From Dyadobacter sp. CY312 (GTDB lineage: Bacteria > Bacteroidota > Bacteroidia > Cytophagales > Spirosomataceae): a stretch of 64,000 bases of DNA. The notes under the pieces are model-generated. The model was not told the origin of the DNA and did not search any database. It saw only the letters and a program-made list of their open reading frames with translations. How positions within the stretch are numbered: the stretch's first letter is position 1; every line of letters starts with the position of its first letter. The stretch is from the NCBI RefSeq assembly GCF_021390535.1, contig NZ_JAJUXG010000008.1:124001-188000 (forward strand), given 5' to 3'. Below are positions 26,632 to 37,030 of the stretch, piece by piece. A program made the position numbers and the translations under genes.

Positions 26632-29600
26632 TTAGAAACCAAAACGTACACCAACAAGGTAGGATTTTGAAACAGGATATGCACCTTCATCAACACCTAG
26701 GTGTTTATCTTCGTTGTTGTTACCAGATCTTCTCAGGTTGATATCCGGATCAAGACCTGTGTATTTGGTAAACGTGAACATGTTCTGGCCTTGAATGTAC
26801 ACCTGCGCGGAAGCGATTTTGATCTTCTTCAAAAGTGTCGGCGGAATCGTGTAAGTCAGCTGAACATTTTTGACACGGAAATAAGAACCATCTTCGAGGA
26901 AGTAAGAAGATACCTGCTGGCTGGTAGCATCACCGGAGTTCAGTCTTGGGAGTTTTGCGTCATCACCCGGTTGTTTCCAGGAGTTATACAACATGTCTTT
27001 GGACCTGTTACCCTGGAACACGTTGAAATCTGTCCAGTATCTGGTGTAGTTGAATATCTCATTTCCATATACACCTTGCCCGAACAATGCCAGGTCAAAT
27101 GCCTTGTATCCTACATTGATATTCACACCATAGTTAAAGTCTGGATGCGGGCTTCCGATAATCGTTCTGTCAGCAGCGGTGATAATTCCATCTCCGTTCA
27201 TGTCTCTGAATTTGAATACACCTTCACGGGTATATGATCCAAACTTTGGAGCCGCTGCTGCTTCCGCCGCATCTTTAATTACACCATCCACAAAGTAACC
27301 ATAGTAACTCGCAATAGGGTAGTCTTTTTTACTTGCCGACATTGCCGGAAGGCGGGTAGCAAATCCAAAAATGGTTGAGTTCGGGTCATTGTTCAACTTT
27401 TCAACATTGTTTTTATAATGACCAAAATTTACACCCACTGCATAGTAGAAATCACCTTTTCTGTCACGGTAGTTTACACCGATATCAAAACCCTTGTTTG
27501 TAACCTCTCCGATGTTGGTGTAGGGAATTGTACCGGTACCTGCTGTACGAGGCATCGCAATTTGCGTAAGCATATCAGTAGTTTTACGGCTGTACAAATC
27601 AAGTACAACTTCAAGCTTACTCTTTAACAAAACAGCGTCAATACCGATGTTTGTGGAAGTATTCGTTTCCCATTTACCATTGGCATTACCAAACTGAACA
27701 AGGTCAAACCCGCCAACAATCGAAGTTCCGGTACCATTGGCGTCGTATCCGTTATTTAAAGGATCAGCTGCATAAAGTGTATAGGCGTTATATACGTTTG
27801 GAATCAGCTGATTTCCTGTTTTACCCCATCCAAAACGTAATTTCAGGTCGTCCAATACTCTTTTGGTTGGTTTCATGAAATTTAGTTCAGAGATACGCAT
27901 ACCCACAGAAAATGCAGGGAAAATACCGTAACGGTTTGCTTCAGAGAAACGAGATGAACCATCGCGACGAAGGGTGAAGTCAGCTAAGAGCAGATCCTTG
28001 TAACCGTAGTTAATTTTACCAAATTGAGAGAACAAAGCAGTCCTGATTGCTCCTGCACCAGCGTTGGCCAAACCAGCCGCCGAACCTGCATCCAGATAAC
28101 GATAGTCAATATCATCAAATGCAAAACCACTTCTGCTTGCCTGAAATGCCGCTTCGTAAGTTTTAACAGCTTCTGTTCCGATAAGGAAATTGAAATTGTG
28201 AGTTCCTCCAAAGATTTTAGCGTAGTTTAAAGTGTTGAACCATGTGAAAGAGCGATCCAGATTATTGATCACGTTCAAGCTGTTTGCGTTTCTTGCCTCA
28301 GCAGCTTCAATGTCTCTGTGGAAATACTCTGAACGGTTCGTCTGATTGTATTCCAAGCCAAAGCTAGACCGTCCTGTTAATCCGGGTAAGATGTCAATGT
28401 TCACATAGGCATTACCAAAAAGGTGTGTTCCTTTTGTGATGTTATCCTTTTCACGATACAGCCTGGCTAATGGATTGGGAGCGTTACCAAGGTTACTTCC
28501 TCGACTTCCTGCAAATCCATTGAAGTCAGATAGGTTTTCACCACCTAGTTCTTTAGGACCACCAGTAACATCAAAAACCGGAATGATCGGATGCACACGG
28601 ATAGCAAACATGATCGGGTTACTCTCATCGTTGTTTGTGATTCCTTGTCTCTCATCGTACGAGAATGTAAGGTTCTCACCAACAGTTACTTTTCCTTTGG
28701 TAAATTCAGTGTTGGCACGGATGGAATAACGCTTGTAGTTCGTGTATCTCAAAATACCATCTTGCTTGAAATAGTTGGCAGAAATGGCATATTTCGCGGT
28801 ATTAGATCCTCCGGAAGCACCTATTTGGTAGCTTGAAATGGGCGCCGGGTCAAAAATTACATCCTGCCAGTCGGTACCTTCCTTGTTTGCTTTTGTTGTG
28901 TTAAAAGCTGTTTTTCCAAGGTTTGGATCTGCGATGTCGTTGGTATAGGTGTAATTCGCTGGAAGTTCTCCAAACACGTTTGGATAAATGTAATCTGCAA
29001 TGGTCTGATTCCCTTTGTCATCAAATTTGTATTGAGCAGAGGGCGAAGTAACTGATGGATTTTTGCCTGCTCCTAAATCAGATTGATAAAGATATTCTCC
29101 TAGCTCTTTTGTGTTTAGTAAATCCAGCATTTTGCCGGGACGTTGTGTACCTGTGTAAAAATCGAAAGTAATGCTGGGTGCGCCTGGTTTCCCTTTTTTG
29201 GTTGTGATGATTACAACACCATTCGCAGCCCGAGCACCATAAATAGAAGCGGCAGATGCGTCTTTTAGTACTTGCATGGATTCAATGTCGGCGGGGTTGA
29301 TCTGGTTCAGTGTTCCTTGTGTAGGCACACCGTCAACCACGTACAAAGGACTGTTGTTATTGATAGATCCAAATCCCCTCACACGTACCATGGTACCTCC
29401 TCCCGGAGAGTTATCATTTCCCACAGTTACACCGGCGGCACGTCCCTGAAGCATTTGAGTAACACTGGCCGCAGGAACTGCGGTAAGTTCTTTTGCACTG
29501 ATTACCGTTACAGCTCCGGTGATGTCCTGCTTGCGCTGAGAAGCATATCCGGTAACAACCACCTCGGTCAGCGCTTTAACGTCATCCGCAAGGCTCACGT

Positions 29601-29895
29601 CAATCACAGATTTATTGCCAACAGTAATTTCCTGTTTGATATATCCGATTGAAGAATAAACAAGTGTTGCATTGGCACCGCTGCTTTCGATGGAATACTG
29701 ACCATCCGCGTCGGTTACAGTTCCTGTGTTGGTGCCTTTTAGTTGCACGTTTACGCCGGGTATACCTGCACCATCAATGGCAGAGGATACCTTTCCACTG
29801 ACTTTTTTACTTTGTGCAAAAGCCAGGTTACTACTGGTAATTGTCAGTAGTAAAAGCATGGCAGAATAGAACAAGATTCGTAAATTTTCTTTCAT
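26632..29895 (-). CDS. SusC/RagA-type TonB-linked outer-membrane transporter (second locus)
   Basis: 1087 residues from the ATG at 29895-29893, which starts the signal peptide ending NLAFAQ; an upstream ATG at 29937 lacks signal character. A carboxypeptidase-regulatory-like domain (about 30-105; GKVSSAIDGAGIPGVNV) and plug with VRGFGSINNNSPLYVVDGVP and SIYGARAANGVV are followed by the barrel, which ends LVGVRFGF. It forms an operon with the susD after it. A LacI-type palindrome lies about 150 bases upstream. Confidence 0.94.
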   Translation of the reverse strand: MKENLRILFYSAMLLLLTITSSNLAFAQSKKVSGKVSSAIDGAGIPGVNVQLKGTNTGTVTDADGQYSIESSGANATLVYSSIGYIKQEITVGNKSVIDVSLADDVKALTEVVVTGYASQRKQDITGAVTVISAKELTAVPAASVTQMLQGRAAGVTVGNDNSPGGGTMVRVRGFGSINNNSPLYVVDGVPTQGTLNQINPADIESMQVLKDASAASIYGARAANGVVIITTKKGKPGAPSITFDFYTGTQRPGKMLDLLNTKELGEYLYQSDLGAGKNPSVTSPSAQYKFDDKGNQTIADYIYPNVFGELPANYTYTNDIADPNLGKTAFNTTKANKEGTDWQDVIFDPAPISSYQIGASGGSNTAKYAISANYFKQDGILRYTNYKRYSIRANTEFTKGKVTVGENLTFSYDERQGITNNDESNPIMFAIRVHPIIPVFDVTGGPKELGGENLSDFNGFAGSRGSNLGNAPNPLARLYREKDNITKGTHLFGNAYVNIDILPGLTGRSSFGLEYNQTNRSEYFHRDIEAAEARNANSLNVINNLDRSFTWFNTLNYAKIFGGTHNFNFLIGTEAVKTYEAAFQASRSGFAFDDIDYRYLDAGSAAGLANAGAGAIRTALFSQFGKINYGYKDLLLADFTLRRDGSSRFSEANRYGIFPAFSVGMRISELNFMKPTKRVLDDLKLRFGWGKTGNQLIPNVYNAYTLYAADPLNNGYDANGTGTSIVGGFDLVQFGNANGKWETNTSTNIGIDAVLLKSKLEVVLDLYSRKTTDMLTQIAMPRTAGTGTIPYTNIGEVTNKGFDIGVNYRDRKGDFYYAVGVNFGHYKNNVEKLNNDPNSTIFGFATRLPAMSASKKDYPIASYYGYFVDGVIKDAAEAAAAPKFGSYTREGVFKFRDMNGDGIITAADRTIIGSPHPDFNYGVNINVGYKAFDLALFGQGVYGNEIFNYTRYWTDFNVFQGNRSKDMLYNSWKQPGDDAKLPRLNSGDATSQQVSSYFLEDGSYFRVKNVQLTYTIPPTLLKKIKIASAQVYIQGQNMFTFTKYTGLDPDINLRRSGNNNEDKHLGVDEGAYPVSKSYLVGVRFGF

Positions 29896-30003
29896 ACAAG
29901 GGGAGTTGAGAGTTAAAATTGAGTTATTTAAAGTCAAAATAATGGCAAAATTTCGGATATATAATATGTTATATGAAAATAATAAGAAATAATATAAATA
30001 TAT

Positions 30004-30027
30004 AAATGGTTACATAAGTAACCATTT
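30004..30027. promoter_or_regulatory. long perfect palindrome upstream of susC and uvrA
   Basis: AAATGGTTAC, loop ATAA, GTAACCATTT: ten-base arms, perfect. It sits 109 bases before susC (minus strand) and has no T tract on the susC side, so it is more likely a regulator site than a terminator. Confidence 0.4.
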
Positions 30028-30046
30028 CTCGTTAATGTCCTACTTA

Positions 30047-30058
30047 GCAAACGTTTGC
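30047..30058. promoter_or_regulatory. LacI-type operator candidate
   Basis: GCAAACGTTTGC is a perfect 12-base palindrome with a central CG, the usual layout of LacI/GalR-family operators. It lies between the divergent susC and uvrA genes. No LacI-family regulator is encoded in the window. Confidence 0.45.
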
Positions 30059-30201
30059 ATGAATACCATTTATCTTGTTTTTGTACCAGTTTTAAAATTC
30101 AATTGGGATATAGAATTCCTTCAAAGATTTTTGCAACTCAAGAATTACATTTGTGGTTATTCTATTAACCTCATATTGAAAGAGGTTCAACAACCGATTG
30201 G

Positions 30202-33063
30202 ATGGATTTGGAACAAACGAATGATATTAAACTCGCAGGGCAGGATCTGATAGAAGTACAAGGTGCCCGTGAGCATAATTTGAAGAACATAGATGTCAAT
30301 ATTCCGCGTAACAAGCTGGTGGTGGTAACAGGAATCAGCGGTAGCGGGAAGTCTTCGCTGGCTTTTGATACCATTTATGCAGAAGGCCAGCGGCGTTATA
30401 TGGAGAGCTTTTCTGCCTATGCACGCGGCTTTATTGGCGAAATGGAACGGCCGGATGTGGATAAGATCAGCGGATTATCGCCGGTGATCAGTATTGAACA
30501 AAAAACAACTTCAAGGAATCCCCGCTCAACGGTCGGAACGGTTACTGAGATATACGATTTTCTTCGTCTGTTGTACGCACGAGCGGGTGAAGCATATTCT
30601 TATGTAACTGGTCGGCGTATGGTAAAGCAATCGCAGGATCAGATTGTTAATCAGTTGATGACGCAGTTTTTGGGACAGAAAACGATATTGCTGGCTCCTG
30701 CTGTAAAAGGTAGAAAGGGACATTATCGGGAGTTGTTTGTGCAAATTGCCCGTATGGGATATACGAAGGTTCGAATCGACGGTGAGGTACAGGATATTGT
30801 TCCCAAAATGCAGCTGGACCGTTACAAAGTTCATGACATTGAAATTGTAATTGACCGTGTTGTTCCTAAAACGGAAGCCCAGGATCCGCAGTCGCGATAT
30901 CGCCTGAGCCAGTCGGTTGCAACGGCTATCAAGCAAGGAAAAGGTGCCCTGATGGTTTTGGATGAAAAAGGGGAAACCTATTATTTTTCTCAAAACCTGA
31001 TGGATCCTGAATCGGGAATAAGCTACGACGATCCTGCTCCGAATGCTTTTTCATTTAACTCACCTTATGGCTGGTGCCCCACCTGCCAAGGTTTGGGTGT
31101 GGTCGAAGAAATCACTTTGGAATCGATTATTCCTGATAAATCTTTGAGCATCAGCAAGGGCGGTATTGCTCCGATGGGAGAGTACCGTGAAGCCTGGATT
31201 TTCAAACAATTGGAAGTATTGCTCAAACCATTCAAGGTCACGCTTGCTACGCCAATTGAAAAGTTTCCGGAAGAAGCCCTGAAAATGGTTCTCTACGGAA
31301 GCGAAGATGCGATACCGGTTCCTTCCAAGAAATACCCCGGAACGGAATGGGAAACCAAGTTTGACGGAATTGTGAATTTTTTGAAACGCCAGCAGGAAAC
31401 AGGCAACGACAAAATTCAGGATTGGTTGAAGGATTTTATGGTGATTCAGACCTGTCCGGAATGCGAAGGAAAGCGTCTCAGAAAAGAATCGCTGCATTTT
31501 AGAATTGATAAAAAAGACATTGCCGAATTATCCAACGTGGATATACGTGAACTGGCCGACTGGCTGGTAGGATTGGAAGACAGACTGGAAGACAGACAAA
31601 AGGTTATTGGTCACGAAGTGCTGAAAGAGATCAGAAAAAGAGTTGGTTTCTTGCTTGACGTAGGGCTGGATTATTTGACGCTCAACCGTGCTCTGAGGAC
31701 ACTTTCTGGTGGAGAAGCGCAGCGTATCCGTCTTGCAACACAAATCGGAACACAGCTGACAGGCGTGCTCTACATCATGGATGAGCCGAGTATCGGGCTG
31801 CACCAAAGAGACAACGTCCGCCTGATCAATTCCCTTAAAAATTTACGTGATCTGGGAAATACAGTATTGGTAGTGGAGCATGATAAAGATATGATGCTCG
31901 CTTCGGATTATATTCTGGACATTGGACCGGGTGCCGGGCGTCATGGAGGTAACGTTGTCGGAGCCGGAACACCAGAGGAGTTTCTCAAAAACGGATCGCT
32001 CACTGCCGAATATCTGAGCGGTCGTGAAGCTATTGTTGTTCCCAAAAAACGCAGAAAAGGGAATGGTAATTCTATTTCTTTGAAAGGCTGTACAGGTCAT
32101 AATCTCAAAAACGTAAACATGACTTTTCCGTTGGGAACCATGATTTGCGTAACGGGGGTGAGTGGAAGCGGTAAGTCATCGCTCATTCACGAAACGCTTT
32201 TTCCACTGTTGAATCATCATTTTTATAGATCCAGACGCGAACCGTTGCCGTATAAAAGCATTGAAGGTTTGGAGCATATAGATAAAGTAATTGAAGTGGA
32301 TCAGTCGCCGATTGGGCGTACACCACGTTCAAATCCAGCAACATATACCAACTTGTTTTCGGATATCCGGACCTTGTTTGCCGAGTTGCCCGAAGCAAAA
32401 ATCCGCGGTTATAAACCGGGCCGCTTTTCATTTAACGTCAAAGGCGGAAGATGTGAGGATTGCGAAGGTGCGGGCATGAAGAAAATTGAAATGGACTTTT
32501 TGCCGGACGTACACGTGAACTGCGAAACCTGCAAAGGGAAACGCTTTAACCGTGAGACGCTGGAAGTGCGTTTTAAGGGTAAATCCGTTGCTGATATCCT
32601 GGATATGACGGTGGAAACGGCGTTGGAATTCTTTGAACATTTGCCAAGAATTTTAAGAAAAGTACAGACACTCAATGATGTTGGTTTGGGCTACATTACC
32701 CTTGGACAGCACGCAACCACATTGTCGGGAGGTGAGGCGCAACGGGTGAAACTTTCGGAAGAACTTTCCAAAAGAGACACCGGCAAGACGTTATATATTC
32801 TGGATGAACCAACAACGGGACTTCACTTTCAGGACATCAGACATTTGCTGAATGTATTGAACAAACTGGTAGAAAAAGGGAATACGGTTTTAATTATAGA
32901 ACACAATCTGGATGTAATTAAAGTGGCAGATCATGTCATCGATGTCGGTCCGGAAGGTGGTGCGCTCGGCGGTCGCATTATCGCTGAAGGTACTCCTGAA
33001 AAGGTATCAAAAGTGAAAGGAAGTTTCACAGGTTATTTCCTGAAAGAAGAGTTGAAGGGATAA
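30202..33063 (+). CDS. uvrA: UvrA, excinuclease ABC subunit A
   Basis: 953 residues. Two ABC-type ATPase modules: first Walker [10 protein letters not shown] (44-52), second GVSGSGKSS (near 652). Both signature sequences occur as [10 protein letters not shown] and [10 protein letters not shown], with Walker [11 protein letters not shown] in the second. Zinc-binding pairs include CPTC, CPEC and, in the C-terminal half, CEDC with CETC. It recognises bulky DNA lesions and loads UvrB. A TACATTTG at 30146-30153 may be its -7 box. Confidence 0.97.
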   Translation: MDLEQTNDIKLAGQDLIEVQGAREHNLKNIDVNIPRNKLVVVTGISGSGKSSLAFDTIYAEGQRRYMESFSAYARGFIGEMERPDVDKISGLSPVISIEQKTTSRNPRSTVGTVTEIYDFLRLLYARAGEAYSYVTGRRMVKQSQDQIVNQLMTQFLGQKTILLAPAVKGRKGHYRELFVQIARMGYTKVRIDGEVQDIVPKMQLDRYKVHDIEIVIDRVVPKTEAQDPQSRYRLSQSVATAIKQGKGALMVLDEKGETYYFSQNLMDPESGISYDDPAPNAFSFNSPYGWCPTCQGLGVVEEITLESIIPDKSLSISKGGIAPMGEYREAWIFKQLEVLLKPFKVTLATPIEKFPEEALKMVLYGSEDAIPVPSKKYPGTEWETKFDGIVNFLKRQQETGNDKIQDWLKDFMVIQTCPECEGKRLRKESLHFRIDKKDIAELSNVDIRELADWLVGLEDRLEDRQKVIGHEVLKEIRKRVGFLLDVGLDYLTLNRALRTLSGGEAQRIRLATQIGTQLTGVLYIMDEPSIGLHQRDNVRLINSLKNLRDLGNTVLVVEHDKDMMLASDYILDIGPGAGRHGGNVVGAGTPEEFLKNGSLTAEYLSGREAIVVPKKRRKGNGNSISLKGCTGHNLKNVNMTFPLGTMICVTGVSGSGKSSLIHETLFPLLNHHFYRSRREPLPYKSIEGLEHIDKVIEVDQSPIGRTPRSNPATYTNLFSDIRTLFAELPEAKIRGYKPGRFSFNVKGGRCEDCEGAGMKKIEMDFLPDVHVNCETCKGKRFNRETLEVRFKGKSVADILDMTVETALEFFEHLPRILRKVQTLNDVGLGYITLGQHATTLSGGEAQRVKLSEELSKRDTGKTLYILDEPTTGLHFQDIRHLLNVLNKLVEKGNTVLIIEHNLDVIKVADHVIDVGPEGGALGGRIIAEGTPEKVSKVKGSFTGYFLKEELKG

Positions 33064-33088
33064 CAGGTAGCACATCGCTACCAAGATC

Positions 33089-33141
33089 AGAGAGCCGCAA
33101 AGGAATGTTCTATACGAATTCCTCTGCGGCTCTCTTCTTTA
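33089..33141. terminator. terminator after uvrA
   Basis: AGAGAGCCGCAAAGGAAT pairs with ATTCCTCTGCGGCTCTCT (one mismatch), followed by a T-rich stretch. It lies between the convergent uvrA and thymidine kinase genes. Confidence 0.8.
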
Positions 33142-33182
33142 TACCGATCCTAACTCTGTGTAGCTTTTATCATCATAAAGTT

Positions 33183-33782
33183 TCATTCCCTTGCTGAAAC
33201 CTGATCTCCCAGGTTAAAACATCTTCTGCAACGCGCTTCATACGAATCGGTTTCACCCACCAATACCCTTTCTTTCGAAGCGGCAAGCCGGTATGAATGC
33301 GAGGCGACCTCACCGCAAACCATACATATTGCATGTACTTTGGTTACGAATTCCGCCATAGCCATCAGGTTTGGCATGCAGGCGAAAGGCTTTCCAAGAT
33401 AGTCCATATCCAGTCCGGCAACAATCACGCGTTTTCCGGAATTGGCCAGACTATTGATCACTTCTACAATATTTTCATCGAAAAACTGAGCTTCATCTAT
33501 ACCCACCACTTCACAATCTCCTGCCAGTTCAAGGATTTTAGAGGAGTGGTCTACCGGTGTGGAGAGGATATAATTATCGTTGTGAGAAACAATGTTCTCA
33601 TGATGGTAACGTTGATCCAAAGCAGGTTTAAAAATTTGCGTTTTCTGCTTCGCGATCTTGGCACGGTTGAGTCTTCTGATCAGTTCCTCTGTTTTTCCGG
33701 AGAACATAGATCCGCAGATCACTTCCAGCCAGCCGATACGCGGAGTTTGGTTTGCTTTCCTGTTTAATGGTTCGATGAACAT
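33183..33782 (-). CDS. tdk: thymidine kinase (type II)
   Basis: 199 residues. P-loop GSMFSGKT (24-31), the DEAQFF Walker B/lasso segment (96-101), and a structural zinc site from CMVC (about 154-157) with CRRC near the end. It phosphorylates thymidine in the salvage pathway. A short N-terminal extension ([17 protein letters not shown]) is common in Bacteroidota homologues. Confidence 0.95.
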   Translation of the reverse strand: MFIEPLNRKANQTPRIGWLEVICGSMFSGKTEELIRRLNRAKIAKQKTQIFKPALDQRYHHENIVSHNDNYILSTPVDHSSKILELAGDCEVVGIDEAQFFDENIVEVINSLANSGKRVIVAGLDMDYLGKPFACMPNLMAMAEFVTKVHAICMVCGEVASHSYRLAASKERVLVGETDSYEARCRRCFNLGDQVSARE

Positions 33783-33894
33783 CTAATATGGTATAATTGA
33801 ATAGGCAGTGGTCTGCCGTAACAGCTAATTTTAATATCTTTACAAAGCAAACACATTTTTATTAAACACTTTCGTTAAAAAAGATCTTATTCGT

Positions 33895-35016
33895 ATGCCG
33901 AATAGTTTGAATTCAATTGCACTCAACCAATATGCGGCCCGGTTCTCAACAACTGTTTTGAATGATGTTTACCGGTCCCAAGATATAGTTACAGGTTCTG
34001 AAATACTGAAACTCACCCCGGTACGCCAGGTTAATCTGGGTATATTAAACCGTCTTTTTGAACAATGGAAAAGTAATGCTGAATCTTTCCGCAGCCCTTA
34101 TTTCGACTTTGAAAATGAGGAAGTAAAGCAAGCTTTGGAAGGTTTTATGAACACTGCTTCGCGCTACATAGCCGTGAAACGTGCGGATCTTGAACCCATG
34201 CTGCTAGATTCTGTGAAGGATGCATTGAAATTGCTTTTCTCTCCGGAGGTTTATCTGGAAGCAAAAATAAGAGAAACGCCTGACTCTGAATTTACACAGG
34301 CAAAGGCGGAGCAGCTCGTGAAATATACGCAGATCCATAGAAAAATGGGCGAAGCTTTGTTCCAGAAACTGGTGGATAGCGGCTCGGATTCAGCATACCA
34401 GACGCAGGCGATCAGCTGGGTGTATGAGATTAAAAATGATGAGGAATTGCTGGACGATAAAGAGCCTTATCTGGCTCAGTTTGCAGAAGTATTTCCGATA
34501 AATCTTTCCGAATTGATCATTAAGGATGAACAGAAAAGTGTACCTGTGTCGCCAAAGCCTGGTGAAGCAAAGTCTTTTTTTGATTCTGCGTTCGGTGATC
34601 TTGAAACTGTGAAGCCCGAAACGCCTGCTGCGGTGGCACCAAGGCTGGAACCCGGGGTAGCTGTGTTGTCGGAAATTGTAGCTAAAACCAATTCCACCGA
34701 GAAAGAGTCGCTTAACAGTAGTTTTAAGGTCGATATCCCAAAGGTTTCTGATGATAAATCATACGGCACTATTCCGGTAAGAGTAGAAAGTATCGCCACT
34801 TCTATACCATTAGGGCAGCGTTTTATGTTTGTAAATCAGCTTTTTAGCAAGAATAGCGAGCATTTTGAAAAGGCGATTTATGAACTGGATACCGTTAAAA
34901 GCTTTGAGGAAGCCCAGAATTTGATCTGGCACCGATATGCTTCCAAATATGCATGGGATGTAAACGGAGAGGCCGTAACCGCCCTTTTAAATATTGTAAA
35001 AAGAAAGTTTAATTAG
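33895..35016 (+). CDS. conserved protein of unknown function
   Basis: 373 residues, no signal peptide and no membrane segment; acidic. The N-terminal part (about 1-215) is mostly helical (KLTPVRQVNLGILNRLFEQW). A Pro/Ala/Glu-rich linker (about 220-300) follows, then a C-terminal helical motif IPLGQRFMFVNQLFSKNSEHF and ALYEL-like repeats, which recurs in many Bacteroidota proteins. I recall such C-terminal segments in unnamed proteins of this phylum but no function. It is preceded by thymidine kinase (divergent) and followed by a strong terminator, so it is a single-gene unit. Confidence 0.8.
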   Translation: MPNSLNSIALNQYAARFSTTVLNDVYRSQDIVTGSEILKLTPVRQVNLGILNRLFEQWKSNAESFRSPYFDFENEEVKQALEGFMNTASRYIAVKRADLEPMLLDSVKDALKLLFSPEVYLEAKIRETPDSEFTQAKAEQLVKYTQIHRKMGEALFQKLVDSGSDSAYQTQAISWVYEIKNDEELLDDKEPYLAQFAEVFPINLSELIIKDEQKSVPVSPKPGEAKSFFDSAFGDLETVKPETPAAVAPRLEPGVAVLSEIVAKTNSTEKESLNSSFKVDIPKVSDDKSYGTIPVRVESIATSIPLGQRFMFVNQLFSKNSEHFEKAIYELDTVKSFEEAQNLIWHRYASKYAWDVNGEAVTALLNIVKRKFN

Positions 35017-35030
35017 AAATTATGATTTTG

Positions 35031-35057
35031 CGGCCGTCGATCGACGGCCGTTTTTTT
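35031..35057 (+). terminator. rho-independent terminator
   Basis: CGGCCGTCGA/TCGACGGCCG, a perfect 20-base palindrome, followed by seven T residues, 15 bases after the stop codon. Confidence 0.9.
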
Positions 35058-35073
35058 AACTGTTGCTGTAAAT

Positions 35074-35961
35074 ATGAAAGAGCGATCTGGATATTTATCT
35101 CAACAGAAAAACTTCATCTTCTTACTTCTGTTCCTGTGTACACCTTCGGTGAAAGTCTGTGCACAAATTTTTCCATTTCCAGTCGGAGCCCGATCCTGGG
35201 GCATAGGCAATGCTACCGTAGCCAGAGCCGACTTAACTTCAGGTTTCAATAACATTGCCGGGTTGGGCGGAATTCGGGAAGGTGGAATTTTCTCTTCTTT
35301 CGATTCTCACTACGGTTTTGACGGTATAGGAACCTATTCTTTTGGTGCAATATTACCTCTTTCTGCCGATCTCGGTACTGGTGTAACGGTACAAAGGTTT
35401 GGAGATAAACTTTACAACGAATCGGCCATTGGTATTGGAGCGGGTCATCGGATAGGCAGGGTAAGTTTGGGAGTTAAAGTAAATTACCTTCAAAACGCCG
35501 TGAATGCACCATCACTTGCTTTCAGTCGCAAAGCGCTGGTCTTCGAATTTGGCGGAATTGTTCAGTTTTCTTCCCGGCTCTTTTTCGGAGCACATGTTTT
35601 TAACATGACGCAATCGTCTTATTCAGGAGATTATGGCAACAGAGTGCCGACGGCGTTGAGAGCAGGATTTCTGTACAAACCACAGACCAATATTCATTTG
35701 TCGGCCGAAATAGAGAAAAATACATATTTACCCTTTTCAATAAAAGCAGGTTTGGAATACCAAATTTGGAAGAAGCTGTATCTAAGGACCGGAGTTGCAT
35801 CGCGGCCATTAACCAATCATTTTGGAGCAGGATTTAAAGCAAAGAAATTCTATATCGACTATGCGGTTCATTCCAATTCACAGCTGGGCTGGTCGCACCA
35901 TTTTTCGTTGGGATATGTGTTTTGGGAAAGGAAAGAAGAAGGAAGGAGTGAGGGAAATTGA
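35074..35961 (+). CDS. outer-membrane beta-barrel protein (PorV/PorQ-like)
   Basis: 295 residues. A signal peptide ends at VCAQ (about 31). The segment GARSWGIGNATVARADLTSGFNNIAGL (landmarks GARSWGIG and NNIAGL) is the N-terminal hatch typical of PorV/PorQ/FadL-like barrels, in which a small Ala/Gly-rich 'NPA' type loop occurs. Alternating amphipathic strands follow and the last strand ends YVFW. PorV and PorQ belong to type IX secretion, but this one could simply be a lipid or hydrophobic transport barrel. Confidence 0.7.
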   Translation: MKERSGYLSQQKNFIFLLLFLCTPSVKVCAQIFPFPVGARSWGIGNATVARADLTSGFNNIAGLGGIREGGIFSSFDSHYGFDGIGTYSFGAILPLSADLGTGVTVQRFGDKLYNESAIGIGAGHRIGRVSLGVKVNYLQNAVNAPSLAFSRKALVFEFGGIVQFSSRLFFGAHVFNMTQSSYSGDYGNRVPTALRAGFLYKPQTNIHLSAEIEKNTYLPFSIKAGLEYQIWKKLYLRTGVASRPLTNHFGAGFKAKKFYIDYAVHSNSQLGWSHHFSLGYVFWERKEEGRSEGN

Positions 35962-36102
35962 GTTAACAGTACAAAGTTTACAGGGGCTTTTGACTTGATA
36001 TTAAGTAACTGTGCAAATTGTTTTGGATAATATCACTTTGTAATTAACTGAAATACAATATATTAAATTGCTAGTCGCTAACAGCTAATTGCCGACAGCT
36101 TC

Positions 36103-36948
36103 TTATGTGATAAGTTCAGAGAACATAGCTTTGGCAACCGCTAACGCCTGCAAATCCAGATTAGAAAGCTCTTTTACCTCTTTTCCATATTCTACCAGTT
36201 GCTCGGTTGGCATATTGCCAACCAGATCATCCTGTGCCATTGGGCAACCTCCGTATCCGAGTAAAGCACCGTCAAACCGGCGGCAGCCTGAGCGGTAAGC
36301 AGCATCAATTTTTTCGTGCCAAAGATGTGGTAGCGTATGAAAGTGTGCACCAAATTCAAGATCCGGCCATTGTGGAATGACGGTTGAGAACAGAGATTGG
36401 ATGTCTTCGGTTTTGGCAACGCCGACTGTATCAGACAACGAGAATATTTTTATTTCCAACTGGCTCAGTTTTTCAATCCATTGCATCACAATCTCCGGGT
36501 TCCAAACGTCGCCATAAGGATTGCCGAATCCCATTGAAATGTAGATAACCAGCTCTTTGCTTTTTTGAGAACACAGTTCAGCCATTCGCTCCACCTTTAT
36601 CAATGAGTCGGCAATAGTCGCATTGGTGTTTCTTAACTGAAATGTTTCCGAAATTGAAAAAGGAAAACCGAGATAGGTTGTTTCATCAAAGTTTGCAGCT
36701 TCTTCTGCTCCACGTTCATTGGCGACGATGGACAGTAGTTTGGTTCCACCCGAAGAGACTTTCAACTGTTTGATCAATGCAGCTGTGTCGCTCACCTGCG
36801 GCATTGCCTTTGGTGAAACAAAACTGCCGAAATCGATGGTGTCAAATCCAACGCGAAGCAACTGATTGATATAATCAGCTTTTGTTTCTGTTGGTATAAA
36901 AGGATGATGGCCTTGCCAGGCATCGCGGGGACATTCGATGATTTTCAT
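36103..36948 (-). CDS. HMG-CoA lyase-like enzyme
   Basis: 281 residues with the DRE-TIM barrel. Catalytic Arg-Asp in ECPRDAWQ (5-12), the metal-binding H-x-H (AHFHT, 202-204), and the catalytic cysteine loop GYGGCPMAQDD (231-241). These agree with hydroxymethylglutaryl-CoA lyase, which splits HMG-CoA to acetoacetate and acetyl-CoA in leucine breakdown. The first motif is ECPRDAWQ instead of the common EVGPRDGLQ, but R, D and Q are kept. Neighbouring genes give no pathway support. Confidence 0.85.
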   Translation of the reverse strand: MKIIECPRDAWQGHHPFIPTETKADYINQLLRVGFDTIDFGSFVSPKAMPQVSDTAALIKQLKVSSGGTKLLSIVANERGAEEAANFDETTYLGFPFSISETFQLRNTNATIADSLIKVERMAELCSQKSKELVIYISMGFGNPYGDVWNPEIVMQWIEKLSQLEIKIFSLSDTVGVAKTEDIQSLFSTVIPQWPDLEFGAHFHTLPHLWHEKIDAAYRSGCRRFDGALLGYGGCPMAQDDLVGNMPTEQLVEYGKEVKELSNLDLQALAVAKAMFSELIT

Positions 36949-37030
36949 GATCCGGTAGTTTGATGATTTGCACTGCCGCAGAGGGAGTAAACACCGACTG
37001 GCTGTGATTCGTGCCAGTCGGTAATTTCTC

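Noticed and set aside
26701..27237. 178-codon frame on the plus strand
   Set aside because: Antisense to the SusC barrel; no family motif.
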